Notes: generated from the letters alone by a model not told the origin. A DNA stretch of 64,000 bases from Asticcacaulis sp. AC466 (GCF_000495815.1 NZ_AWGE01000007.1:248001-312000); one strand, 5' to 3'; numbered from the stretch's first letter, positions 7,373-15,997 are shown. Program-made: numbers and translations.

Positions 7373-7833
7373 CGCGCATAGCCGGTGGGGATGGCCTGTC
7401 CATCCTTCAGCGTTTCCATCGAAATATACGCAGAGACGTCGAACAGCTCTATCCGGCTAACCAGGCGCTTATAAATGGCGTCATAGTGCGCGATATCCGT
7501 AACCACCATCTTGATAATATAGTCGAGATTGCCGGCAAGGCGATGGACCTCAACGATTTCCGGAATGTCCATGACACTGGTTCTAAACCGGTCAAGCCAG
7601 TCAGCGGTATGATGAGCTGTCTTGATCATGACGTAAACAGTAGAGCCTACGTTCATGCGATTGCGGTCAAGAACGGCGACATGGCGCAGGATATAGCCGT
7701 CTTCTTTCAGCCGTGCGATCCGGCGCGAACACGCAGAGGCGGACAGGTGGACGCGATCCGCCAAATCAGTCAAACCGATCTCGGCGTCTTGCTGTAACAC
7801 ATCCAGAATCTTGTGGTCACGATCATCCAGCAT
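7369..7833 (-). CDS. Lrp/AsnC-family transcriptional regulator
   Basis: A 154-residue amino-acid-responsive regulator. The N-terminal helix-turn-helix reads LTDLADRVHLSASACSRRIARL, followed by DGYILRHVAVLD. The C-terminal RAM ligand domain includes IPEIVEVHRLAGNLDYIIKMV and YDAIYKRLVSRI. Start is ATG 7833; a GTG five codons upstream reads in frame. It diverges from the racemase at 7961 across a 127-base gap that holds a palindrome (7862-7880), so it probably regulates that gene and itself. Confidence 0.92.
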   Translation of the reverse strand: MLDDRDHKILDVLQQDAEIGLTDLADRVHLSASACSRRIARLKEDGYILRHVAVLDRNRMNVGSTVYVMIKTAHHTADWLDRFRTSVMDIPEIVEVHRLAGNLDYIIKMVVTDIAHYDAIYKRLVSRIELFDVSAYISMETLKDGQAIPTGYAR

Positions 7834-7861
7834 GGCGCCAGATTGCACTATTCAGCATTAT

Positions 7862-7880
7862 TACGCAATTAATTTGCGCA
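7862..7880. promoter_or_regulatory. Palindromic operator, AsnC/Lrp-like
   Basis: TACGCAATTAATTTGCGCA is a near-perfect AT-centred palindrome lying 29 bases before the Lrp-family start and 81 bases before the racemase start. Its size and AT-rich centre fit Lrp/AsnC-type operators. Inference from position and symmetry. Confidence 0.5.
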
Positions 7881-7960
7881 CAAATGCCATAATTATAGGA
7901 AATACGCGCGCCATTTACCCGCACCACGCCGTATGATGGCGTACGAGTCGGGAGAGTGAT

Positions 7961-8701
7961 ATGCGCAAGATTGGTTTGCTGGGCGGGATGAGCTGGGAAA
8001 GCACCGCAACCTACTACAAGCTTATAAACGAAGGCATTCGCCAATCGCTTGGCGGGCTCTCGTCCGCCGATATTCTCATGCGCTCCCTGGACTTTCAAAC
8101 CGTCGTCGCCCTGCAAAAAGCTGATCGCTGGGCGGATGCCGCGCGCCTGCTCGGTGACGCTGCTCAAGGGCTGGAAGCCGCCGGTGCGGACTGTATATTG
8201 ATCTGCACCAATACCATGCACCTGGTTGCCGATCAGGTCGCGGCAAGCTGCGACGTACCGCTTATCCATATTATCGGTGAAACCGCAAAGACGATTAACG
8301 GCGGCGGGTATCGTCGTCCGCTCCTGCTTGCCACCCGCTACACCATGGAAAACGGCTTCTACGCCGACCATATGCGGCGTTACGGACTCGACGTCGTCGT
8401 TCCAGGCGCAGACGACCGGATGATCTGTCACAATGCCATTTTCGATGAACTATGCCAGGGCGTCGTCAGCGATGCGGCACGCCAGGCTCTGATCGACATG
8501 ACAGCGCGCGGCCGGGATCAAGGTGCGGATTGCGTCATCCTTGGGTGCACGGAACTGGGACTGAGTGTCGATGCGAGTTGCCTGCCCCTGCCCTGTTTCG
8601 ACTCGACCCATATCCATGCCCGCGCCGCGGTCGATTTCGCCCTGGCGGCGCCAAACCAGGCAGCCGTGCTTCATTTCGTCACGGATGGCGCCTATATCTA
8701 G
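7961..8701 (+). CDS. Aspartate/glutamate racemase family protein
   Basis: A 246-residue cofactor-independent amino-acid racemase of the YgeA/aspartate racemase group, expected to interconvert L and D forms of an amino acid in the cytoplasm. The N-terminus IGLLGGMSWEST is characteristic. The two catalytic cysteines are seen as C82 in CTNTMH and C196 in GCTELGL. Start ATG is preceded by GGGAG. The divergent Lrp-type regulator and shared palindrome suggest amino-acid-responsive control. Substrate (Asp, Glu or another) cannot be told from the sequence. Confidence 0.9.
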   Translation: MRKIGLLGGMSWESTATYYKLINEGIRQSLGGLSSADILMRSLDFQTVVALQKADRWADAARLLGDAAQGLEAAGADCILICTNTMHLVADQVAASCDVPLIHIIGETAKTINGGGYRRPLLLATRYTMENGFYADHMRRYGLDVVVPGADDRMICHNAIFDELCQGVVSDAARQALIDMTARGRDQGADCVILGCTELGLSVDASCLPLPCFDSTHIHARAAVDFALAAPNQAAVLHFVTDGAYI

Positions 8702-8740
8702 CCTCAATACTTGTGCTATAAATCGGGCACACGATTGAGG
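8702..8740 (+). promoter_or_regulatory. Hairpin enclosing the ribosome site of the 2OG oxygenase gene
   Basis: CCTCAAT (8702-8708) pairs perfectly with ATTGAGG (8734-8740), and GTGC (8713-8716) pairs inside with GCAC (8727-8730). The GAGG at 8737-8740 is the only good Shine-Dalgarno for the ATG at 8747, so folding would hide it. The stem begins right after the racemase stop. It is not followed by a T-run, so it does not look like a terminator. Confidence 0.55.
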
Positions 8741-8746
8741 TTTCCC

Positions 8747-9379
8747 ATGCTGCGTTATGAGTCCATTGCCGCCACGCCGGCTTCCGATTACCCCTTCCGT
8801 AACCTGATCGGCGCGGACATTCTGCCGCCGGAACAGGAAGCCGCCATCGCCCGGGACTTCCCGCAGATCGATAAGACCGGTTTCATGCGTCCGGAAGATT
8901 TTCCGATGGGGCCCGCTTTCAAGGCCTTGCTGGCGGAAGTACGGGGCGAGGCCTTCGCTAAAGCCATTGGTGAAAAGCTGGGCATCAACCTGCTCGGCAA
9001 ACCAACATGGGTCACCGTGCGCAAATGGTCCGCGCTGAAGGATGGCCGCCCCCATACGGATGGCGCGGACAAACTGGCGTCTGCTCTGATCTACCTCAAT
9101 TCTGACGGAACTTCGGGCGGCAATCTTCGCTTTTTGGAAGGCCCTGATCAGGACGGCCCTGGCACTCAGGAGGTGAATCCGGGCTATGGTCACTTCATCG
9201 CCTTTCCGCGTTTGGACAATAGCTGGCATGGCCACACGCCATTCGAAGGTGAGCGCCGCGTTGTGCAGATCGCCTGGCTGGTCAGCGAGGACGCCGTCGC
9301 CCGCAAGGCCAAGCGGCACGGGGTCACCGAATTCCTCAAGAAGCTGTTCTCGAAGACCCGGCAAAATGAAATGATGTAG
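8747..9379 (+). CDS. 2OG-Fe(II) oxygenase family protein
   Basis: A 210-residue protein resembling iron- and 2-oxoglutarate-dependent dioxygenases. The HxD pair is H103-T-D105 (in GRPHTDGAD), followed by ALIYLNSDGTSGGNLRFLEG, then GHFIAFPRLDNSWHGHTPFEGERR, supplying the distal histidine (H161 or H163) and the 2OG-binding arginine (R170 or R171). The start is ATG 8747 with GAGG upstream. Substrate unknown. It lies 45 bases after the racemase and may share its transcript, with a hairpin in between. Confidence 0.8.
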   Translation: MLRYESIAATPASDYPFRNLIGADILPPEQEAAIARDFPQIDKTGFMRPEDFPMGPAFKALLAEVRGEAFAKAIGEKLGINLLGKPTWVTVRKWSALKDGRPHTDGADKLASALIYLNSDGTSGGNLRFLEGPDQDGPGTQEVNPGYGHFIAFPRLDNSWHGHTPFEGERRVVQIAWLVSEDAVARKAKRHGVTEFLKKLFSKTRQNEMM

Positions 9380-9391
9380 GCCTGGTGGGTC

Positions 9392-10174
9392 TCAGAAGAC
9401 CAGGGTGGTTTGAATGCCGCCGCCCGGCAACATCCAGTCAACACGCCACCCTTTAGGAATGGCGGTAATCCGGTCACCTTCACCGGTGGCGCTTGTGACC
9501 GAAATTGTCCGCGTCCAGCTTGTGTCGCCAACCTGAACCGAGACGTCTGCCACGACTGCGCCCTGTGTCGGACTGGGGATTTGCATGATGGCGCTGAAAT
9601 AGCCGGTATCGTCGCTCATCTGACGCACACGGACGCCGTCAACGACCAGGTTGACCGCGGTTTTGGGCGTCACGCGTCCGGCCAGGGCGAAAGCGCCGGC
9701 CGAATCATAGTCAGCGACAAGCAGTTGTGATGCGTGCGGAACAACCGGAAAGCTGGGCGCGCCGGGGCGCATCAGTATGGCCTTTTGCGGCATACCCGGC
9801 GGTATGAACAATCGGCCATCCGCGTGCATCAGGCGACCGAGGTCTCCGGCGGACAGATCATAGATACCGCCCTGAGTGCCGATCGGCAATTCTGCTCGAA
9901 ACCGTCCCTTGGAATCCGCGGTGACGCCGATGGCCCGCTGATCGCCGTAGGCAAAGCGGACACGGGCATTGGGAATCGTATCGCCGGTCACCACAACCAT
10001 GTCCGAGCCGGCCTGCTCTATCCCGGTAATGACAGGTGCGCGGGCATATCCAGCGGCCCGCATGGCGGCGTCCGGATCCGTAACGGTCGGCTTGTCCTGG
10101 CACCCGGTCAGCGCGAGGACGAGCGCCAGACCCGTGACGGTTTTCAGCCAAAAAGGGGTGATTATCTTTTTCAC
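9392..10174 (-). CDS. Hypothetical lipoprotein
   Basis: A 260-residue exported protein. The N-terminus MKKIITPFWLKTV, a hydrophobic stretch and the lipobox ALTGC (Cys25) predict a lipid-anchored protein. The mature part has beta-rich Ig-like stretches: APVITGIEQAG with VVVTGDTIPNARVRFAYG, and a second similar unit ALAGRVTPKTAVNLVVDG, both followed by D-G-F/Y-type turns (SKGRFRAELPIG, DTGYFSAIMQIP). It may hold two related beta-sandwich repeats. No catalytic motif. It is convergent with the 2OG oxygenase gene and divergent from the LOG-family gene. Confidence 0.75.
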   Translation of the reverse strand: MKKIITPFWLKTVTGLALVLALTGCQDKPTVTDPDAAMRAAGYARAPVITGIEQAGSDMVVVTGDTIPNARVRFAYGDQRAIGVTADSKGRFRAELPIGTQGGIYDLSAGDLGRLMHADGRLFIPPGMPQKAILMRPGAPSFPVVPHASQLLVADYDSAGAFALAGRVTPKTAVNLVVDGVRVRQMSDDTGYFSAIMQIPSPTQGAVVADVSVQVGDTSWTRTISVTSATGEGDRITAIPKGWRVDWMLPGGGIQTTLVF

Positions 10175-10295
10175 GGCCCAAGCAATATCCGCTTTTCATC
10201 AATACGAATAGAGGCTTAGATAGATGGTAACAAGGTTTATGTATTATGCCGTGAGTCGCCGGGCGTCGCGATCCGGCTTTGAGGTTTGATAGTCT

Positions 10296-10892
10296 ATGCC
10301 ACATTCCAAAAGCGAAGTACGCTCCGTCTGCGTCTACTGCGGCTCGTCCTTCGGCGATAATGCAGCCTACAAACAGGCGGCTCACGACCTAGGCCAGGTA
10401 TTGGCCGGTGCAGATATTCGTCTGGTTTACGGCGGCGGCGGGGTTGGCCTTATGGGCGAAACCGCCCGCGCGGTCCACGAAGCCAATGGCAGCGTCCTCG
10501 GGATCATGCCGCAATTCCTGCGGTCACGCGAAATCCTGTTCGACGATGTCGAAACTCGCGTGGTCAGCAACATGCATGAACGCAAGATGATGATGTTTGA
10601 AGAATCGGATGCCTTCGTGGTCATGCCGGGCGGTGTCGGCACATTGGAGGAAGTGGTGGAACTGCTATCGTGGCGGCGACTGGACCTCCACAAAAAGCCG
10701 ATCATCTTCTTGAACATAAACGGGTTCTGGGACCCCTTCTTCGTGTTGATACGACACATGCTGAAGGCGCAGTTCACCCCTGAGAACTTCATGCAGACCT
10801 ATGTCAGCGTCAATTCGGTTGAAGAGGTTCTGCCGGCTATCGCCCGCGTGGCCGCCAACGATATTCAAATAGACACTCGCAGTGTCGTTTGA
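10296..10892 (+). CDS. LOG-family protein (cytokinin riboside 5'-monophosphate phosphoribohydrolase-like, TIGR00730)
   Basis: A 198-residue Rossmann-fold enzyme of the LOG family, which cleaves ribose-5-phosphate from nucleoside monophosphates. It has CGSSFG (15-20), LVYGGGGVGLMG (43-54) and the diagnostic PGGVGTLEE (111-119) with the preceding R-K in MHERKMMM. Length is usual for type I bacterial LOGs. Its bacterial role is generally nucleotide salvage or unknown. It stands alone between a divergent lipoprotein gene and convergent gltX. Confidence 0.92.
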   Translation: MPHSKSEVRSVCVYCGSSFGDNAAYKQAAHDLGQVLAGADIRLVYGGGGVGLMGETARAVHEANGSVLGIMPQFLRSREILFDDVETRVVSNMHERKMMMFEESDAFVVMPGGVGTLEEVVELLSWRRLDLHKKPIIFLNINGFWDPFFVLIRHMLKAQFTPENFMQTYVSVNSVEEVLPAIARVAANDIQIDTRSVV

Positions 10893-10947
10893 CGCCAGAC
10901 AGACGGCCAGACACGCGCCTTGCTGTCAATAACAAGGCGCGTTGTGC

Positions 10948-12285
10948 CTACCCTTTAAGACGCTGAGCGATCTTTTCGCGGCCGATGAGGAAGCTCAACG
11001 CTCCCATATCCGGACCGTGATCCATCCCGGTCAATGCCTGGCGCAGCGGCATGAACAACGCCTTGCCCTTGGCGCCTGTAGCTTCCTTAATGGCCCCCGA
11101 CCAGGCTTGCCAGCTATCGCGACCATAGTCGTCCGGCAGCAGTTCCAAAGCCTTGGCGGCGAAAGCCGGATCTTCGATACGCGGCGTAATGTCGCCTGAA
11201 ATGATCTGCGCCCACGCCTTGACCTCGGCGAAGCGGTGCAGATTCATCTTGACCGTATCCCAGAACAGCTCACCCAGATCGGCATCGATCTTCGCCAACC
11301 TGGGCTTGGCATCGGCGTAGCTCATAGCTTGCAGAACGCCTGCATTCAGCCGCATCAGGTCATCGAAATCATAACGCGCGGGAGCCCGCCCCATCTTGCC
11401 AAAATCCTGCCCATCGGCCAGTGCGACGAGCGACGGCGCGGCTTCCAGCGGATCCGACGTGCCGATCTTGGCGAGGTGAGACGTGATCGCCAGCGGCTCA
11501 AGACCATCCTCACGCATCTGGGAAATCGACATCGAGCCGAGACGCTTGGACAGCCCCTCTCCGTCCGCGCCGACCAGCAACGGCATGTGCGCGAAGACGG
11601 GCAATCCGACCGGGAAAAGGCCTTGCAAGGCTTCGAAGATTTCGAGCTGCGTGCCGGTATTGGCGACGTGATCCTCGCCGCGGATAACGTGCGTGATCTT
11701 CATGTCCATGTCATCGACAACCGACGGCAGCGTGTAGAGGAAGGCGCCGTCTTCGCGAATCAGGACCGGGTCGGACATAGAGGTCGTATCGACTTCACAA
11801 TGGCCCCGCACCAGGTCTTCCCAGGACACGCGCTTGCCATCGAGCTTGAAGCGCCAATGCGGTTTGCGGCCTTCTGCCTCAAAGGCGGCCTTTTCCGCAT
11901 CGGTCAGGGCCAGGCCTGCCCGGTCATATACCGGCGGCAAACCACGCGACAATTGCACCTTGCGGCGGCGATCGAGTTCTTCGGCGGTTTCATAACAGGC
12001 ATAGAGGCGTCCCGCTGCCTTTAGGGCATCGGCGGCGGTCTGATAGATATCGAACCGCTTCGACTGATTGTAGCGTTCCTGCCATTCGAGGCCGAGCCAT
12101 TTCAGGTCCGTTTCGATCAGGTCTTCGTTTTCCTTGGTCGAGCGCTCCAGGTCCGTATCGTCGATACGCAGCACGAAAACGCCCTGGTTCTTGTGCGCGA
12201 ACAGCCAATTGATAAGTGCAGCACGGACATTGCCTGCATGAATGCGGCCGGTGGGCGAAGGCGCAAAGCGAACCTTGACGGTCAT
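10948..12285 (-). CDS. gltX: Glutamate--tRNA ligase
   Basis: A 445-residue class I synthetase charging tRNA-Glu (and, in many alphaproteobacteria, tRNA-Gln for later amidation). It has FAPSPTGRIHAGNVRAAL at 7-24 (the HIGH region as IHAG), DDTDLERS, RGEDHVANTGTQLEIFEAL, and LSKRLGS in the KMSKS position. I start at ATG 12285, where the conserved VRFAPSPTG begins four codons in; an upstream in-frame extension lacks family similarity. The variant RLGS suggests this is one of two GluRS paralogues common in this class. A hairpin covers the leader just before the start. Confidence 0.95.
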   Translation of the reverse strand: MTVKVRFAPSPTGRIHAGNVRAALINWLFAHKNQGVFVLRIDDTDLERSTKENEDLIETDLKWLGLEWQERYNQSKRFDIYQTAADALKAAGRLYACYETAEELDRRRKVQLSRGLPPVYDRAGLALTDAEKAAFEAEGRKPHWRFKLDGKRVSWEDLVRGHCEVDTTSMSDPVLIREDGAFLYTLPSVVDDMDMKITHVIRGEDHVANTGTQLEIFEALQGLFPVGLPVFAHMPLLVGADGEGLSKRLGSMSISQMREDGLEPLAITSHLAKIGTSDPLEAAPSLVALADGQDFGKMGRAPARYDFDDLMRLNAGVLQAMSYADAKPRLAKIDADLGELFWDTVKMNLHRFAEVKAWAQIISGDITPRIEDPAFAAKALELLPDDYGRDSWQAWSGAIKEATGAKGKALFMPLRQALTGMDHGPDMGALSFLIGREKIAQRLKG

Positions 12286-12289
12286 AATG

Positions 12290-12314
12290 GGTCTCAATCT
12301 GTAAAACGGAGACC
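12290..12314 (-). promoter_or_regulatory. Hairpin in the gltX leader
   Basis: GGTCTC (12290-12295) and GAGACC (12309-12314) form a perfect 6-bp stem with a 13-base loop, ending 4 bases before the gltX ATG. The GAG of the inner arm is the only purine-rich stretch that could serve as ribosome site, so the stem may limit translation. Confidence 0.4.
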
Positions 12315-12496
12315 TCCCATACGCCTCCGCACCCGATTTGAAAAGGCCTGCGACAGGGTAAACGGCCACTTAGGGACCATGACGCTTGGGTCAATCTTTT
12401 ATGACATCAAGCGCTGGTTAATGTCTTGAACCTAGGTGTCTGCGTAGAACGCGAAAATTGCGTTTCAGTATACCGCTCACAAGTCAGGCGTAGTTT

Positions 12497-14638
12497 ATGC
12501 AAAAAACCGTTCCGTGCATTGCCGATATTACCGACCGCATCGATCCGTTTCCGCCCGACTGCCAAAATTCCACACTCTACGAAGCCTTTCGCGACGACAC
12601 AGAGCTGATGGTCGCTGCCATCGTCGATCAGGACGGCGGCGTGCTGGGCCTGATAGAACGCCACGCATTTAACCTGACTATGGCCGCGGAATATGGCCGC
12701 GCGCTGTACGGCAACAAGCCGGTTACCACCATGATGGACAGTTCACCCCTTATGGTCGATATCGCTACCCCTTTGCATGACTTCACGCACAAAACCTTGA
12801 GCGAACGTCCGTCGGAACTGATGCGCGGCTTCATCGCGACCTCCGACGGCCGCTATGCCGGCGTCGGCACGTCGCTGTCCGTGCTCAAAGCCATCAGTGG
12901 GGACCTCCAGCGGTCACTTGTCCGCCAAAGAGAGATGACAAGCGACCTCATCCGGCTCAGCAGCGAAAGCCAACGTCACCAGACCTTCCTGAACATGGTG
13001 ATACAGAATATCCCGGCCATGGTGCTGGTCAAGGACGCTGCCGATCAACGGATTATTCTTATCAACGAAGCCGGTGAAGACATGCTGAGTGTCACGCAGG
13101 AGGCCGTTGTTGGGCGCCAGAGCAGCGAGATCATGTCGGCCGAACGCGCCGCCCTTTACAACAGTTACGACCAGGTCGCCTTGCAAACTCAGGGTACGGT
13201 CATGCTGAAGGAAGAGCAGATCACGGATTCCCAGGGACGCTCACGCACGATTCAGCTCAAGAAGACCGTACTGCGCGGACCGTCCGGAGAGGCCGACAGC
13301 ATCCTGACGTTGGGGATTGATCTCACTGAGCAAAAACAGGCGGAAGCCCGTATTGCCCACCTGGCCCATTTCGATCCGCTGACCGGCCTGGCCAACCGCG
13401 CCCTGTTCGCCAAGGATATGGATGCCTCCCTTAGCCGCGTTCAGCGCCTGGGTCATAAGCTCGCTTTGTTATGCCTGGATCTCGATCGGTTCAAGGCCGT
13501 GAATGACTCTTATGGCCATGTCATGGGCGACCATCTCCTGATCGAGGTGGCCGAGCGGTTGCGCGGCTGTGTGCGCAAGAGCGACGTCATCGCCCGCATG
13601 GGCGGGGACGAATTTGCGATCATCCAGGACATTGAAGGGCTTGAAGACACACAGTGCCTAGCCAAGCGCATCGTCGAGGCCATGAAGCAGCCGATGGTTA
13701 TAGAGGGCGTCCATCTCGAGATCGGCGTCAGTATCGGCATCGCCTTGGCGCCGGTAGACGGCATGGACACCAAGAACCTTTTGTCGCGCGCTGATCTGGC
13801 CATGTACAGCGCCAAGGCGGCGGGCCGCAACGATTGGCGCCTGTATAGCTCGGAAATGGATGCGCAACTTCAAGGCCGGATCGAAATGGAGCAGGATCTG
13901 AAAAGCGCTCTGAGCGAAGGACAATTCCAGCTATACTACCAGCCGCTGCTCAACTTGAATGACAACGAGATTGTGTCTTTCGAGGCGCTTATCCGTTGGC
14001 GCCATCCCGTAAAGGGCATGGTCTCGCCGGCAGAGTTCATTCCGCTGGCCGAAGAATGCGGCCTGATAGGTCAGATCGGGGAATGGGTGCTCGAAGACGC
14101 AACCCGAACTGCGGCGCAATGGCCGCAGAATTGGCGTGTGGCGGTCAACATCTCGCCCCTGCAATTCCGCCACAAGTCGCTGGTCAATCTGGTCAATCGG
14201 GCACTGGCGACATCGGGCCTGCCGCCTGCACGGCTGGAACTGGAAATTACAGAAAGTGTCATTCTGGAAGATGAAACTCACAATCTAGGCATTCTTAACG
14301 ACATCCGCGCCTTGGGCGTCCGCATCGCAATGGACGATTTCGGCACCGGGTACTCATCCCTGAGCTACCTGCGCACCTTCCCTTTCGACAAAATCAAGAT
14401 TGACCAATCCTTTGTCAGGGACCTGCCGCATGACAAGAATGCCTTGTCCATCGTTCGTGCCATTACCGAGATGGCGCAGTCGCTCGGCGTGTTGATCACT
14501 GCCGAAGGCGTCGAAACCCTGGAACAAATGGACGCCTTGAGACAATTAAATTGCGAAGAAGCGCAAGGCTACCTGATCGGTCGCCCAGCGCCGGATATAT
14601 CCGCCTATTGCCAGACGGAAAAGCGTTACGGCACCTAA
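12497..14638 (+). CDS. PAS-GGDEF-EAL cyclic di-GMP protein
   Basis: A 713-residue cytoplasmic protein that could make and break cyclic di-GMP. Residues about 1-150 form a CBS-like sensor of the type preceding GGDEF-EAL modules (GLIERHAFNLTMAAEYGRAL, then RGFIATSDGRYAGVGT). A PAS domain spans about 160-275. The GGDEF domain carries an intact GGDEF (369-373) and an inhibitory-site RKSD (360-363). The EAL domain has EAL (496-498) in FEALIRWRHP, plus DDFGTGYSSLSYL and DQSFVRD. Both active sites look complete, so net activity cannot be told. Convergent with dksA across a shared terminator. Confidence 0.93.
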   Translation: MQKTVPCIADITDRIDPFPPDCQNSTLYEAFRDDTELMVAAIVDQDGGVLGLIERHAFNLTMAAEYGRALYGNKPVTTMMDSSPLMVDIATPLHDFTHKTLSERPSELMRGFIATSDGRYAGVGTSLSVLKAISGDLQRSLVRQREMTSDLIRLSSESQRHQTFLNMVIQNIPAMVLVKDAADQRIILINEAGEDMLSVTQEAVVGRQSSEIMSAERAALYNSYDQVALQTQGTVMLKEEQITDSQGRSRTIQLKKTVLRGPSGEADSILTLGIDLTEQKQAEARIAHLAHFDPLTGLANRALFAKDMDASLSRVQRLGHKLALLCLDLDRFKAVNDSYGHVMGDHLLIEVAERLRGCVRKSDVIARMGGDEFAIIQDIEGLEDTQCLAKRIVEAMKQPMVIEGVHLEIGVSIGIALAPVDGMDTKNLLSRADLAMYSAKAAGRNDWRLYSSEMDAQLQGRIEMEQDLKSALSEGQFQLYYQPLLNLNDNEIVSFEALIRWRHPVKGMVSPAEFIPLAEECGLIGQIGEWVLEDATRTAAQWPQNWRVAVNISPLQFRHKSLVNLVNRALATSGLPPARLELEITESVILEDETHNLGILNDIRALGVRIAMDDFGTGYSSLSYLRTFPFDKIKIDQSFVRDLPHDKNALSIVRAITEMAQSLGVLITAEGVETLEQMDALRQLNCEEAQGYLIGRPAPDISAYCQTEKRYGT

Positions 14639-14651
14639 GAATACAGACAGC

Positions 14652-14679
14652 AAAAAAGCGCCGGGTACGCCGGCGCTTT
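14652..14679. terminator. Terminator between the GGDEF-EAL gene and dksA
   Basis: Perfect 10-bp stem AAAGCGCCGG (14655-14664) / CCGGCGCTTT (14670-14679) with a 5-base loop. A run of six A at 14652-14657 gives a good U-tract for leftward dksA transcripts; rightward it ends only in TTTGACTTT. Probably bidirectional, stronger for dksA. Confidence 0.8.
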
Positions 14680-14683
14680 GACT

Positions 14684-15103
14684 TTAGTCGTCCCTGTGAA
14701 CGCGTTCGGACCGTTCATGACGTTCCTGAGCCTCTATGGATAGCGTCGCCGTTGGACGCGCTTCAAGGCGCCCCAGACCGATCGGCTCGCCCGTTTCTTC
14801 GCAATAGCCGTATGATCCGTCGTCTATGCGTTGCAGGGCTTCATCGATCTTGCTGATCAGCTTGCGCTGGCGATCGCGGGTCCGCAGTTCGAGCGCGCGA
14901 TCGGATTCGGAGGAGGCCCGGTCAACCAGATCCGGATGGTTCTCCGTCTCTTTCTGCATGATGTTGACGGTTTCCTTTGCGCCCTTAAGGATTTCATCCT
15001 TCCAGGCGTTCAGCTTGCCGCGAAAATAGTTTAGCTGGCGCGCGTTCATATATTCTTCGTCGTCGCTGGGACGATATTGATCCGGCACTTGTACTTCAGA
15101 CAT
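14684..15103 (-). CDS. dksA: RNA polymerase-binding transcription factor DksA
   Basis: A 139-residue secondary-channel factor that works with ppGpp to reset transcription on starvation. It has the coiled-coil region with NYFRGKLNAWKDEIL and DRASSESDRALELRTRDRQRKLI. The C-terminal zinc-finger remnant reads YCEETGEPIGLGRLEARP, with only one of the usual four cysteines, as in other alphaproteobacterial DksA proteins I know. Length and ending (AQERHERSERV) fit the family. Monocistronic, with its own terminator at 14652-14679. Confidence 0.95.
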   Translation of the reverse strand: MSEVQVPDQYRPSDDEEYMNARQLNYFRGKLNAWKDEILKGAKETVNIMQKETENHPDLVDRASSESDRALELRTRDRQRKLISKIDEALQRIDDGSYGYCEETGEPIGLGRLEARPTATLSIEAQERHERSERVHRDD

Positions 15104-15318
15104 GCGTTATTACACCCCTCGTGGACGACGCTAGATCCGGATGTCCCAACGCAGTACGCGCCGGACGTCCAGTCACTCAACAGCAAAAATGATACCAGTC
15201 GCGAACAGCCCCTGCCCGCCGTCAGGACGACGCGATTGCGCGGCTTATAGTGCGCAATGATTAACCTGTGAAGCGATATTCCACGGGTCGCGGCACGAAA
15301 TTAGGGCGCTTATGAAAC

Positions 15319-15744
15319 CTACATCAGCCGACGCTTGGCCAGTTCGACACAGGCCCGGGTTTCGATTTCATTCAGAACGCCTTGAAGGCGGTCGTCCTCT
15401 ATCTCTTCGCGATGCTCCGCGATACGAGCCTGAAGGCGCAACAGCGCTTCGTCATCGATGTCGCCGGACAGGACGCTGACCTTTAGGTCGTCAAGCGCAT
15501 CGAGAATGTCCTGGGATCGCTTGACCTGGCGGCGGCGGCGGCCGGTCAGTACATCTTCTTCCCCTTGCAGGGCCATCAAAGCGTCGATTCCCATCATTCC
15601 GAACGCGGCCGATGCTTGTGCGGGCGCCGCCGACTTCGATGCGCTTTCGCTGCTCGACAGTGAAAATCCCGATATGCTTTTCTTTACATTTCCGGCCGGG
15701 GTGCTGATGGGCGCACCAGTCGCCGAATTGATCCTGAACGTCAT
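15319..15744 (-). CDS. fliX: Flagellar assembly regulator FliX
   Basis: A 141-residue class II flagellar regulator of Caulobacterales. FliX couples completion of the MS-ring/switch to sigma-54-dependent class III and IV genes through FlbD. Family cues are the N-terminal MTFRINSATGAP, a Ser/Ala-rich linker, FGMMGIDALMALQGEED, RRRRQVKRSQDILDALDDLK and the C-terminal IETRACVELAKRRL. Its divergent position opposite flgI is the order I know from Caulobacter. The 300-base shared intergenic region holds the flgI sigma-54 promoter. Confidence 0.88.
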   Translation of the reverse strand: MTFRINSATGAPISTPAGNVKKSISGFSLSSSESASKSAAPAQASAAFGMMGIDALMALQGEEDVLTGRRRRQVKRSQDILDALDDLKVSVLSGDIDDEALLRLQARIAEHREEIEDDRLQGVLNEIETRACVELAKRRLM

Positions 15745-15957
15745 GCTTGACCTTTGGGGGAAACCCCATACCCTATTGAATTCTACAGAAGCTGTCGTTC
15801 AGTTTCTTCTCGTTCGCCGGCACCTTACAACAGCCCGGTGACAACCGGCTTTTGCCAGCGGTAACGACAGGGTCATTATTGCCGCCCACGGGTAAGCGAA
15901 GCCTTAACGTCCCGGCATAATTTTCCCGTTGACACCCCAACCCCAATTAACCAAGAC

Positions 15958-15970
15958 CAACCAATTGATT
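15958..15970 (-). promoter_or_regulatory. IHF-binding site upstream of flgI
   Basis: Read leftward, AATCAATTGGTTG matches the IHF consensus WATCAA-N4-TTR exactly. It lies 28 bases upstream of the sigma-54 element, where IHF bends DNA at Caulobacter flagellar promoters. CCCGGCA-type sequence near 15911 could be an FlbD (ftr) site, less certain. Confidence 0.5.
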
Positions 15971-15997
15971 TATATCATAAATATTTGCTGCGATTCG

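Noticed and set aside
15829-15855. Terminator-like stem followed by TTTT in the fliX-flgI intergenic region
   Set aside because: Imperfect stem and no rightward transcript to end; more likely chance within the fliX leader.
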